From positions 317,501-381,500 of the forward strand of contig NZ_CP019947.1 of the NCBI RefSeq assembly GCF_002025205.1: a stretch of DNA of 64,000 bases. The letters are read 5' to 3'. The notes under the pieces are model-generated. The model did no database searches. It had not been told where the DNA came from and worked only from the letters and a program-made list of their open reading frames with translations. This DNA is from Pseudomonas sp. CC6-YY-74. GTDB lineage: Bacteria > Pseudomonadota > Gammaproteobacteria > Pseudomonadales > Pseudomonadaceae. How positions within the stretch are numbered: the first letter of the stretch is position 1; every line of letters starts with the position of its first letter. Positions 46,057 through 53,872 of the stretch are shown piece by piece. A program made the position numbers and the translations under genes.

Positions 46057-46860
46057 CTAAATTTTTTCGATCCAATCGTAGCGTATGGCAACCGTCACCT
46101 CTAAAGGTTCGGCGATCACCGCGGCGCGCCGTTCGGCGCTGGCGCGCCAGCCGTGGGGCGTCATCGCCAGCAGGTCGGCGCGAGCCTCGCTGCTGCTCAG
46201 TTGCAGCTCGAAGCTCAGGGTTTCGCTGTGGGCCAGGCGCATGCCCGCAGGGATCAGTTCGAGGTGCTTCTGGTCGTCGTAATCGCGGACTTCGTCATAC
46301 AGCTTGTGCCGCAGTTGCATCAGGTGTTCGCGGGTCGGGCCCATGCGCAGCAGGCCGCCGCCGGGGGCGAGCAGGCGATTGGCTTGCTGCCAGTCGAGCG
46401 GGCTGAACACGCTGGCGAGCAGTTGGCAGCTGGCGTCGGCCAGCGGCACCCGGGCCATGCTGGCAACCAGCCAGGTCAGCTGCGGCGAACGCTTGCAGCC
46501 ACGCTTGATCGCCTCGCGGGAGATGTCCAGGGCATAACCGTCGGCATCGGGCAGGGCGTCGGCAAGCTGCGCGCTGTAGTAACCCTCGCCGCAGCCGATA
46601 TCCAGCCAGCGCGCGGGCGCGTATCCCGCGGCCAGTTCGGCCAGGCGTCTGGCCAGCGGCGCATAGTGGCCACCATCGAGGAAGCGTCGGCGGGCGTCGA
46701 CCATGGCGGCGTTGTCGCCAGGGTCGCGGCTGTTCTTGTGCTGCACCGGCAGCAGGTTCAGGTAACCCTGGCGCGCGCGGTCGAAGCGGTGCCCGGCCGG
46801 GCAGATCACGCCGTTGTCGACGGCGCTCAAGGCGCCTTGGCAGAGGGGGCAGGTCAGCAT
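46057..46860 (-). CDS. rlmA: 23S rRNA (guanine-N1)-methyltransferase RlmA
   Basis: This 267-residue SAM-dependent methyltransferase starts at 46860 with a zinc-binding N-terminus (MLTCPLCQGAL and VICPAGHRFD, the CxxC...CxxxH type). It is followed by FDRARQGYLNLLPVQHKNS, the RlmA hallmark, and SAM motif I WLDIGCGEGYYS. Enterobacterial RlmA methylates G745 of 23S rRNA. The length fits. The upstream spacer of 200 bases has a repetitive CGAG/GCAG-rich character. Assigned with confidence from the zinc motif plus LLPVQHK. Confidence 0.93.
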   Translation of the reverse strand: MLTCPLCQGALSAVDNGVICPAGHRFDRARQGYLNLLPVQHKNSRDPGDNAAMVDARRRFLDGGHYAPLARRLAELAAGYAPARWLDIGCGEGYYSAQLADALPDADGYALDISREAIKRGCKRSPQLTWLVASMARVPLADASCQLLASVFSPLDWQQANRLLAPGGGLLRMGPTREHLMQLRHKLYDEVRDYDDQKHLELIPAGMRLAHSETLSFELQLSSSEARADLLAMTPHGWRASAERRAAVIAEPLEVTVAIRYDWIEKI

Positions 46861-47062
46861 GCGAAAAATCCGTGGAAATGTCGTAGCGAGCAACCCGAGA
46901 GCAAGGCGGACGGAACGCAGCGACGAGACATATCAGTTAGATAGGCGAGGAGCGAGTACCGTCTCACAGCCGCTTGCGGCTGAACCGCCGCAGGCGGGCC
47001 CGCAGGGCGAGGGAAGCGAGTCACGCAGCTATCGGGGTGCGCAGTAGACATAGTCATGGATT
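46861..47062. other. Spacer between dapE and rlmA, repeat-like composition
   Basis: There is no gene. The sequence is dense in GCGAG/GCAGCGACGAG words (AACGCAGCGACGAGACATAT, AGGCGAGGAGCGAGTACCGT), looks unlike its neighbours and may be another dispersed repeat. I have not found a second copy in the window. Confidence 0.4.
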
Positions 47063-48217
47063 TCAGGCGAGGAGCTTGACGAGGGTCTGATAGTAGATCT
47101 CGGTCAGCACGTCCAGATCGCTGGCCAGCACGCGCTCGTTGATCTGGTGGATGGTGGCGTTGACCGGGCCGAGCTCGACCACCTGGGTGCCGAGGGTGGC
47201 GATAAAGCGCCCATCGGAGGTGCCGCCGCTGGTCGAGGGCTTGGTTTCGCGACCGGTCACGCTCCTGATGCTGGCGGCTACGGCGTCGAGCAGGGCGCCG
47301 GGTTCGGTGAGGAATGGCAAGCCGGACAAGGCCCACTCCACGTGATAGTCCAGGCCATGTTTGTCGAGGATCGTGTTGACCCGCTGCTGCAAACCTTCGA
47401 CCGTGGACTCGGTGGAGAAGCGGAAGTTGAAGATCGCCTGCAGTTCACCTGGGATCACGTTGGTGGTGCCGGTACCAGAATTCAGGTTGGAGACCTGGAA
47501 GCTGGTTGGCGGGAAGAAGGCGTTGCCGTCGTCCCAGTGCTCGCTGGCCAACTCGGCCAGTGCCGGGGCTGCCAGGTGGATCGGGTTCTTCGCCAGGTGC
47601 GGGTAGGCCACATGGCCCTGCACACCGCGTACCGTCAGCTTGGCGCCGAGCGAGCCGCGGCGGCCGTTCTTGACCGTATCGCCCACCAGCGAGGTGCTCG
47701 ACGGCTCGCCGACGATGCACCAGTCCAGGCGTTCGCCGCGCGCGGCCAGGCGCTCGACCACCGCCTTGGTGCCGTGCTGGGCCGGGCCTTCCTCGTCGCT
47801 GGTGATCAGGAAGGCGATGCGGCCGTTATGCTGCGGGTGGTCGGTGACGAAGCGCTCGACGGCGATGATCATCGACGCCAGGCTGCCCTTCATGTCGGCC
47901 GCGCCGCGCCCGCAGAGCATGCCCTGCTCGTCGATCAGGGCGTCGAACGGTTGGTGCTGCCAGGCCTGCAACGGGCCGGTCGGCACCACGTCGGTATGCC
48001 CGGCGAAGCACAGCACCGGACCGTCCTGCTGGCCATGGCTGGCCCAGAAATTATCCACTTCCTCGATGCGCATGGCTTCGATCTGGAAGCCCAGGGCGTT
48101 GAGGCGGCGCATCATCAGCTCCTGGCAGCCTTCGTCGACCGGGGTGACGGACGGGCGGCGAATCAGGTCGCAGGCGAGTTCCAGGGTGGGCGTCAGGGTC
48201 GGGGCGGGGGCAGTCAT
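47063..48217 (-). CDS. dapE: Succinyl-diaminopimelate desuccinylase
   Basis: This 384-residue M20-family zinc enzyme hydrolyses N-succinyl-LL-DAP to LL-DAP and succinate in lysine/peptidoglycan precursor synthesis. Metal and catalytic motifs are [13 protein letters not shown] (His74), [12 protein letters not shown] (Asp), [11 protein letters not shown] (Glu pair), [11 protein letters not shown] and the C-terminal [12 protein letters not shown] (His). All ligands are present. dapD and dapC lie 5-7 kb away on the same strand, not in one operon. Confidence 0.97.
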   Translation of the reverse strand: MTAPAPTLTPTLELACDLIRRPSVTPVDEGCQELMMRRLNALGFQIEAMRIEEVDNFWASHGQQDGPVLCFAGHTDVVPTGPLQAWQHQPFDALIDEQGMLCGRGAADMKGSLASMIIAVERFVTDHPQHNGRIAFLITSDEEGPAQHGTKAVVERLAARGERLDWCIVGEPSSTSLVGDTVKNGRRGSLGAKLTVRGVQGHVAYPHLAKNPIHLAAPALAELASEHWDDGNAFFPPTSFQVSNLNSGTGTTNVIPGELQAIFNFRFSTESTVEGLQQRVNTILDKHGLDYHVEWALSGLPFLTEPGALLDAVAASIRSVTGRETKPSTSGGTSDGRFIATLGTQVVELGPVNATIHQINERVLASDLDVLTEIYYQTLVKLLA

Positions 48218-48292
48218 TGCGGCTCCAGAGCGGCATCAAGCAGGAAGGCCGCCATATTAAAGCAAAACAGCAGCCTGGGCCTGTGCCTGCAG

Positions 48293-49444
48293 TTACAACG
48301 CGCGCAACAGAATGCGCTCGCTGACTTCCAGGTCGATATCGCGGTGTTCGCCGAGGGCAGTCAGCTGGTGGCGTTGCAGTTGCGCCAGCACCTGGGGGAT
48401 CGCGTCGGCATCCAGGCCGTGTTCGGACAGGCGGGTCGGCACGCCCATGCGCTTGAAGAAGGCCTCGGTGGCGGCGATCGCCGCGTCGATGCGCGTGTCT
48501 TCAGTGCCTTCGCGCAGTTGCCAGACCCGTTCGGCGTATTGCAGCAGCTTGGCGCGCTTGGCCTCGCGGCGCTCGGCGAGCAACGCCGGCAGGACCACTG
48601 CGAGGGTCTGCGCATGGTCGATGTGGTAAAGCGCGGTCAGCTCGTGGCCGATCAGGTGGGTCGCCCAATCCTGGGGTACGCCACAGCCGATCAGGCCGTT
48701 GAGCGCCTGGGTGGCGCACCACATCAGGTTGGCGCGGACCTGGTAGTCCTCGGGGTTGACCAGGGCTTTTGGACCTTCCTCGATCAGGGTCTGCAGCAGG
48801 CCTTCGGCATAGCGGTCCTGCAGCGGTGCGTCGGCCGGGTAGGTCAGGTACTGCTCGATGGTGTGGACGAAGGCATCGACCACGCCGTTACCGATTTGCC
48901 GCACCGGCAGACTGAACGTGGTGCAGGGGTCGAGGATGGCGAAGCGCGGGAACAGCAGCGGGCTGGAGAACGGCAGCTTCTCCTGGCGCGCCACATGGGT
49001 GACCACGCCGTGCTGGTTGCTTTCCGAGCCGGTGGCGGCCAGGGTCAGTACGCAGCCCAGGGGGATCGCGGCCTTGGCGCGGGTGCCGGTGAGCAGTTCG
49101 AGCGGCTCGCCGGCATGGCACAGCGCCGCAGCGATGAACTTGCTGGCGTCGATCACCGAGCCGCCGCCGATGGCCAGGATGAAGTTGCAGTCGTCGCGCC
49201 TGGCCTGCTCCACGGCGCGCAGCAGGGTGTCGAACTGCGGATTGGCTTCGATGCCGGCGAAGCGGCTGATGGCGAAGCCCGCCAACGCTTCCTCGACCAG
49301 TGCCCATACACCGTTCTGGAAGATGCTGCCGCCACCATGGGTGACCAGCACGCGGCTGCCGGCGGGGATTTCCTTGCCGAGCTTGGCGATCTGGCCTTCA
49401 CCGAAATGGATCTTGGTCGGGTTATGAAAACTGAAATTCTGCAT
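48293..49444 (-). CDS. yqhD: Iron-containing alcohol/aldehyde dehydrogenase (YqhD-like)
   Basis: This 383-residue group III alcohol dehydrogenase is close to E. coli YqhD as I remember it (FSFHNPTKIHFGEGQIAKLG, LAIGGGSVIDASKFIAAA, LTLAATGSESNQHGVVTH, NGVVDAFVHTIEQYLT, LNGLIGCGVPQDWATHLIGHELTA region). The metal ligands Asp and the His of VVDAFVH, IGHELTA and DHAQTLAV are in place. YqhD is an NADPH-dependent reductase of toxic aldehydes from lipid peroxidation. The start at 49444 follows GGAG; the open frame upstream to 49963 is antisense to tcdA and not real. It is divergent from tcdA. Confidence 0.93.
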   Translation of the reverse strand: MQNFSFHNPTKIHFGEGQIAKLGKEIPAGSRVLVTHGGGSIFQNGVWALVEEALAGFAISRFAGIEANPQFDTLLRAVEQARRDDCNFILAIGGGSVIDASKFIAAALCHAGEPLELLTGTRAKAAIPLGCVLTLAATGSESNQHGVVTHVARQEKLPFSSPLLFPRFAILDPCTTFSLPVRQIGNGVVDAFVHTIEQYLTYPADAPLQDRYAEGLLQTLIEEGPKALVNPEDYQVRANLMWCATQALNGLIGCGVPQDWATHLIGHELTALYHIDHAQTLAVVLPALLAERREAKRAKLLQYAERVWQLREGTEDTRIDAAIAATEAFFKRMGVPTRLSEHGLDADAIPQVLAQLQRHQLTALGEHRDIDLEVSERILLRAL

Positions 49445-49549
49445 GGCAGGCTCCGGCAGGCGGTTTTCTCGTGGTCGGCGGACTACCGCGCCGCCGACTC
49501 GAGCAAACCCATACAGGTGGTTATTCACCGGCTTGAGTCGAATCGGCAC

Positions 49550-49578
49550 TTGGGTGTGCCAGGCGACCTTCCTATAAT
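49550..49578 (+). promoter_or_regulatory. Sigma-70 promoter of tcdA
   Basis: TTGGGT and a perfect TATAAT lie 17 bases apart, 37 bases before the tcdA ATG. It is one of the best -35/-10 pairs in the window. Confidence 0.8.
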
Positions 49579-49615
49579 GCGCGCCTGCCCGGGGTATGGG
49601 GATCGAGGTGATGAA

Positions 49616-50422
49616 ATGACGATCGACGAACAACGCTTTGCTGGAATTGCCCGCCTGTATGGTCGCGAGGGCGCCGAGCGTCTGGCTGCGGCGCATGTCG
49701 CGGTGGTCGGCATCGGCGGCGTCGGTTCCTGGGCGGCCGAGGCGCTGGCGCGCTCGGGCGTCGGCGAGATCTCGCTGTTCGACCTGGACGATGTCTGCGT
49801 CAGCAATACCAACCGGCAGATCCAGGCGCTGGACAGCACGGTCGGCCAGGCCAAGGTCGAGGTGATGGCGGCGCGCATTCGGGCGATCAATCCTGCCTGC
49901 GTGGTGCACGCGGTGGCGGACTTCGTCACCCGCGAGACCATGGCCGAATACATCACCGAGCAACTCGACGCGGTGATCGATTGCATCGACAGCGTCAACG
50001 CCAAGGCGGCGCTGATCTCCTGGTGCAAGCGGCGCAAGATCCAGGTGGTGACCACCGGCGGCGCCGGCGGGCAGATCGACCCGACGCAGATTCAGGTCGG
50101 CGACCTGAACAAGGCCTGGAACGATCCGCTGGCCGCCAAGGTGCGCTCGACCCTGCGCCGCGACTACAAATTTTCGCGTACGCCGGGGCGTAACTACAGC
50201 GTGCCCTGTGTATTTTCCACCGAGCAGTTGCGCTACCCCAAGCCGGACGGCAGCGTGTGCCAGTACAAGGGCTTTGTCGGCGAAGGGGTCAAGCTCGACT
50301 GCGCCGGCGGTTTTGGTGCGGCGATGATGGTCACCGCGAGCTTCGGCATGGTCGCCGTGGCCAAGACCGTGGAAAAACTGGTGGCCGGCGCGCGCAGGCC
50401 GGCCGAACGTCAGGCATTGTGA
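49616..50422 (+). CDS. tcdA: tRNA threonylcarbamoyladenosine dehydratase (TcdA/CsdL)
   Basis: This 268-residue E1-like ATP-dependent enzyme cyclises t6A37 of ANN-decoding tRNAs to ct6A. The nucleotide loop is VVGIGGVGSWAAEALARSGV; LFDLDDVCVSNTNRQIQAL and DCIDSVNAKAALISWCKRRK are family hallmarks, with TTGGAGGQIDPTQI further on. The ATG at 49616 follows GAGGTG and the promoter at 49550. TcdA (CsdL) receives help from the CsdA-CsdE sulfur system, and csdE and csdA lie just downstream on the opposite strand. The same grouping is known from E. coli. Confidence 0.96.
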   Translation: MTIDEQRFAGIARLYGREGAERLAAAHVAVVGIGGVGSWAAEALARSGVGEISLFDLDDVCVSNTNRQIQALDSTVGQAKVEVMAARIRAINPACVVHAVADFVTRETMAEYITEQLDAVIDCIDSVNAKAALISWCKRRKIQVVTTGGAGGQIDPTQIQVGDLNKAWNDPLAAKVRSTLRRDYKFSRTPGRNYSVPCVFSTEQLRYPKPDGSVCQYKGFVGEGVKLDCAGGFGAAMMVTASFGMVAVAKTVEKLVAGARRPAERQAL

Positions 50423-50516
50423 GGCGTCTCAGGCTCTGCCACTTCGACTAAGCGGCAGGCAAGCGGCGCGGGTTGTGGAGGTTGTTTGCGCCGTTATGGA
50501 GCATGAGGTGGCTGTA

Positions 50517-50657
50517 ATGATTCGTGGCCTTCACCCTGCTGGGTTGCGCCATGTGCGTACCGCGTACCGCGCCCTGGGCAGCCTCTTGCTGATTGTCTTC
50601 GCCCTTGGGTTCAGCCCGCCGGCATGGCCAGCCAGCTGTGCTGGTAGCCGCGGCTGA
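50517..50657 (+). CDS. Possible short secreted peptide or gene fragment
   Basis: This 46-codon frame with GAGG before its ATG reads MIRGLHPAGLRHVRTAYRAL followed by a hydrophobic run (GSLLLIVFALGFSPPAWPA) and SCAGSRG. It looks like a signal peptide or lipoprotein start without a mature part. It may be the 5' remnant of a lost exported protein or chance. It lies in the tcdA-csdE spacer. Confidence 0.25.
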   Translation: MIRGLHPAGLRHVRTAYRALGSLLLIVFALGFSPPAWPASCAGSRG

Positions 50658-50661
50658 TCGG

Positions 50662-51078
50662 CTATGTCGATGGCTGCCTGGTCAGCTCGCCCATGCGCTG
50701 CAGCACGGCATTCAGGCCATTGCTGCGCGAGGGCGAGAGCTGGCGCGCCAGGCCGAGTTGGGCGAACCAGTCGGCCAGGTCGATTTCGCTCAATTCGGCG
50801 CCGGTCAGGCCGTTGACCCGGGCCAGCAGCAGCGCCAGCAACCCGCGCAGCAGACGCGCATCGCTGCTGGCGCGAAACTGCCAGCACTGATCCCGTTGTG
50901 CGGCGACCAGCCAGACCTGACTTTCGCAGCCGTGCACACGATTGGCCTCGCAGCGCTCCTCGTCACTCAGCGCGGGCAGGCGTTCGCCCCACTGCATCAG
51001 CAAACGCGCGCGCTGTTCCCAACCGGGGCATTGGCCGAAGGCGGCGAGCGCTTGCTCGGCGTCGGCGGGCAGGCTCAT
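50662..51078 (-). CDS. csdE: Sulfur acceptor protein CsdE (SufE family)
   Basis: This 138-residue SufE-fold protein has the acceptor cysteine Cys51 in RVHGCESQVWLV and the family blocks EERCEANRV and GLLALLLARVNGLTGAELSE. It takes persulfide sulfur from the cysteine desulfurase CsdA. Its ATG overlaps the csdA stop codon (ATGA at 51075-51078), so the two are translated together. With tcdA next door this is the CSD group rather than a SUF operon; no sufBCD is nearby. Confidence 0.94.
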   Translation of the reverse strand: MSLPADAEQALAAFGQCPGWEQRARLLMQWGERLPALSDEERCEANRVHGCESQVWLVAAQRDQCWQFRASSDARLLRGLLALLLARVNGLTGAELSEIDLADWFAQLGLARQLSPSRSNGLNAVLQRMGELTRQPST

Positions 51079-52280
51079 CGCAGCAGCTCCAGGGATTGAT
51101 CCAGCGCGGCGAAGAAGCGCTGCAGATCTGCGCTGTCGTTGTACAGGCCTAGGGATACGCGGATCGCTCCGGCCAGGCCGAAGCCGTTCAGCAGCGGCAT
51201 GGCGCAGTGATGACCGGCGCGCACGGCGATGCCCTGTTCGGTGAGCAGGTGGGCGAGGTCGGCATTGTGCACGCCCGCGACCACGAAGCTGGCCAGCGCC
51301 ACCTTGGGCGCACCCAGCAGGCGGATGCCGTCGCGCGCAGTCAGGCCGCTGAGCAGTTGGCCATGCAGCGCGGCTTCATGGGCGGCCACGGCAACAGCGT
51401 CCAGTGAGGTCAGATAGTCCAGGCTGGCGCCCAGGGCGATCACCCCGGCGATCGGCGGCGTGCCGGCCTCGAAGCCCAGCGGCGCAGCGCGAAACTCGGC
51501 GCACTGGTAATCGGCCACCCGCACCATTTCCCCGCCGAACTGCCAGTGCCGGAGACGCTGCAGTGCCGGTTTGCGGCCATAGAGCAGGCCGACGCCATCC
51601 GGCCCGTAGAGCTTGTGACTGGAGCAGACATAGAAATCGCAACCCAGGGTCTCGATGTCATGCCGGCCATGCACCACGCCCTGGGCGCCATCGACCACGC
51701 TCAGTGCGCCCTGGGCTTGGCCCAGAGCGAGCAGTTTGGTCAGCGGCTGCCAGCAGCCGAGCACATTGGACAACTGACTGAGCGCCAACACCCGGGTGCG
51801 CGGGCCGATCAAATTGGCCGCCTGCTCGAGGTCGATCAGGCCGGTGGCATCCAGCGGCAGAACGATCAGCTTGAGGTGGCGGCGCAGGGCCAGCTGCTGC
51901 CAGGGCAGCAGATTGGCGTGGTGTTCCAGGGCGCTGATGACAATCTCGTCACCGGCCTGCAACTCATGCTCCAGGCCATAGGCCAGCAGGTTGAAGGCTT
52001 CGGTGGCGCTGCGGGTAAACAGGATCTGCGCCGAGTCTGGCGCATTGAGCCAGCGCGCGACCTTGTCACGGCTGCTTTCGAAGGCGCGGGTAGCCCGCTC
52101 GCCCGGCAAGTGCTGGGCCCGATGCACATTGGCCGCACCGCCCGCGTAATAGCCGAGCAGGGCATCGAGCATGGCCTGTGGCTTTTGTGCGGTGGCGGCG
52201 CTGTCCAGGTAGGTCTGGCCTTCGCCGTCGAGGGCCAGGATGCCGGGAAAGTCAGCGCGCCAGGGAGACGTAAAAGACAT
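51075..52280 (-). CDS. csdA: Cysteine desulfurase (CsdA/SufS class)
   Basis: This PLP enzyme of 401 residues removes sulfur from cysteine as an enzyme-bound persulfide. PLP is held by Lys223 in CSSHKLYGPDG and His in SALEHHANLLPWQ; the active cysteine is Cys359 in VRAGHHCAMPLL (group II type). NVHRAQHLPGERAT and EAGTPPIAGVIALG are also typical. It forms a two-gene operon with csdE. The sequence before its ATG is a large inverted repeat that separates it from dapD. Confidence 0.95.
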   Translation of the reverse strand: MSFTSPWRADFPGILALDGEGQTYLDSAATAQKPQAMLDALLGYYAGGAANVHRAQHLPGERATRAFESSRDKVARWLNAPDSAQILFTRSATEAFNLLAYGLEHELQAGDEIVISALEHHANLLPWQQLALRRHLKLIVLPLDATGLIDLEQAANLIGPRTRVLALSQLSNVLGCWQPLTKLLALGQAQGALSVVDGAQGVVHGRHDIETLGCDFYVCSSHKLYGPDGVGLLYGRKPALQRLRHWQFGGEMVRVADYQCAEFRAAPLGFEAGTPPIAGVIALGASLDYLTSLDAVAVAAHEAALHGQLLSGLTARDGIRLLGAPKVALASFVVAGVHNADLAHLLTEQGIAVRAGHHCAMPLLNGFGLAGAIRVSLGLYNDSADLQRFFAALDQSLELLR

Positions 52281-52308
52281 GGAGTTTTCCAGAGCGTGTC
52301 TGGCGCCT

Positions 52309-52450
52309 AAAAGTTGGGTTTAACGCGTAGCGAGCGAAGCCCAGGCAGGCGCAATAAGGCGAGGACGTGGAGTTTACTCAAGTAAATGACACGTTCGAGC
52401 CTTATTGCAACGCCGCATGGGAGAGCGCAGCAGCGTTAAACCAACTTTTT
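52309..52450. repeat. 142-bp palindromic element between dapD and csdA
   Basis: The outer arms AAAAGTTGGGTTTAACGC (52309-52326) and GCGTTAAACCAACTTTTT (52433-52450) are inverted with one indel. The centre is a second palindrome (AATAAGGCGAGGACGTGGAG, TTTACTC-AAGTAAA, CGAGCCTTATT). The right arm contains the dapD stop codon. On the minus strand the structure ends in TTTT, so it could also terminate dapD transcripts. It looks like a MITE-type repeat. Confidence 0.8.
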
Positions 52451-53483
52451 AATTATGCGCGTGCAGGGCTTCGTTCAGCTCGATCGCCGACTTGTGGGTC
52501 TTGCATTCCACGCTACCGGTTTGCGAGTTACGGCGAAACAGCAGGTCCGGCTGGCCGGCCAGTTCGCGTGCCTTGACCACCTTGACCAACTGGTTCTGGC
52601 CATCGAGCAGTGCCACCTTGGTGCCGGCGGTGATGTACAGGCCGGACTCCACGGTGTTGCGGTCGCCCAGGGGGATACCGACACCGGCGTTGGCGCCGAT
52701 CAGGCAGCCTTCGCCCACGGAAATCACCAGGTTGCCGCCGCCGGACAGGGTGCCCATGGTCGAGCAACCGCCGCCCAGGTCGGAGCCCTTGCCGACGAAT
52801 ACGCCGGCGGAGACGCGGCCTTCGATCATGCCCGGGCCTGCGGTGCCGGCATTGAAGTTGATGAAACCTTCGTGCATCACGGTCGTGCCTTCACCGATGT
52901 AGGCGCCCAGGCGCACGCGAGCGGTGTCGGCGATGCGCACACCGCTCGGCACCACGTAGTCGGTCATTTTCGGGAACTTGTCCACCGAGAAGACTTCCAG
53001 CAGTTCGCTGCGCAGACGTGCTTCTAGTTGGCGCTCGGGCAATTCGGTCAGGTCGATGGCACCCTGGCTGGTCCAGGCCACGTTCGGCAGCAACGGGAAG
53101 ATCCCGGTCAGGTTCAGACCATGCGGCTTGACCAGGCGATGGGACAGCAGGTGCAGCTTGAGGTAAGCCTCGGGCGTGCTGCTCAGGGGCAGATCTTCGG
53201 CGAGGAAGGTGGCGACCAGCGGCTGGTGGCTTTCCGCCAGGCGGGTGAGCAGGGCAGCCTGGGCGGCATCGATACCTTTCAAGGCCTCGGCCAGGTCGCC
53301 GGCTTGTTGGGTGGTGAAGCCGAGCGCTTGGTTGCCACCGTTGTAACCGAGTTTTTCTGCAGCCTTGGCCACCAGTTCGGCCGATGGGTTGAGCAGGGGC
53401 TGGGCATAGAAGACTTCCAGCCAGTTGCTCTGACGGTTCTGGGTGCCGACACCGAAGGCCAGGCTGAAGAGGGTATTGGTCAT
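52449..53483 (-). CDS. dapD: 2,3,4,5-tetrahydropyridine-2,6-dicarboxylate N-succinyltransferase
   Basis: This 344-residue left-handed beta-helix acyltransferase succinylates tetrahydrodipicolinate in the DAP/lysine pathway. It is of the long DapD type found in Pseudomonas (VPSGVRIADTARVRLGAYIG, GTTVMHEGFINFNAGTAGPG, MIEGRVSAGVFVGKGSDLGG, GGNLVISVGEGCLIGANAGV). The hexapeptide turns are intact. Its stop codon is part of the palindromic element downstream. A YffB-like gene and dapC lie upstream on the same strand. Confidence 0.97.
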   Translation of the reverse strand: MTNTLFSLAFGVGTQNRQSNWLEVFYAQPLLNPSAELVAKAAEKLGYNGGNQALGFTTQQAGDLAEALKGIDAAQAALLTRLAESHQPLVATFLAEDLPLSSTPEAYLKLHLLSHRLVKPHGLNLTGIFPLLPNVAWTSQGAIDLTELPERQLEARLRSELLEVFSVDKFPKMTDYVVPSGVRIADTARVRLGAYIGEGTTVMHEGFINFNAGTAGPGMIEGRVSAGVFVGKGSDLGGGCSTMGTLSGGGNLVISVGEGCLIGANAGVGIPLGDRNTVESGLYITAGTKVALLDGQNQLVKVVKARELAGQPDLLFRRNSQTGSVECKTHKSAIELNEALHAHN

Positions 53484-53522
53484 GTTGCTTTCCTTAACGC
53501 GAATTCAATGGGTACGGATTGT

Positions 53523-53870
53523 TCAGGCCAGTTCAGCGGCATAGCGCTCGGGCTTGAAACCAATCAGGGTCTTGTTGCCGAGATCCAGCACCGGGCGCTT
53601 GATCATCGACGGCTGAGCGAGCATCAGTCCGATCGCCTTGTTTTGGTCGAGGTCGGCTTTGTGCGCCTCGTCCAATTTGCGGAAGGTGGTACCAGCACGG
53701 TTGAGAATGGTTTCCCAGCCATGCTCGTTGCACCACTTGTCCAGGTTCTCACGGTCGATGCCGACAGTTTTGTAATCATGAAAGACGTAGCTTACCCCGT
53801 GCTCGTCGAGCCAGGTGCGGGCTTTCTTCATGGTGTCGCAAGCTTTGATGCCAAACAGGGTTTTGCTCAT
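53523..53870 (-). CDS. ArsC/Spx-fold protein (YffB-like)
   Basis: This 115-residue thioredoxin-fold protein of the ArsC/Spx superfamily runs KTLFGIKACDTMKKARTWLD, VSYVFHDYKTVGIDRENLDK, RAGTTFRKLDEAHK, SMIKRPVLDLGNKTLIGF. It has the single N-terminal Cys (CDTMKKA) and IKRP motif of E. coli YffB, whose gene is next to dapE there (recollection). Its biochemical role is unknown; arsenate reduction is not expected. ATG at 53870 begins 3 bases from the dapC stop codon, so it is co-transcribed with dapC. Confidence 0.92.
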   Translation of the reverse strand: MSKTLFGIKACDTMKKARTWLDEHGVSYVFHDYKTVGIDRENLDKWCNEHGWETILNRAGTTFRKLDEAHKADLDQNKAIGLMLAQPSMIKRPVLDLGNKTLIGFKPERYAAELA

Positions 53871-53872
53871 GC

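Noticed and set aside
47147..49615. Very long plus-strand open frame running into tcdA
   Set aside because: It is antisense to dapE and yqhD. Only the part from 49616 has TcdA motifs, a ribosome site and a promoter.
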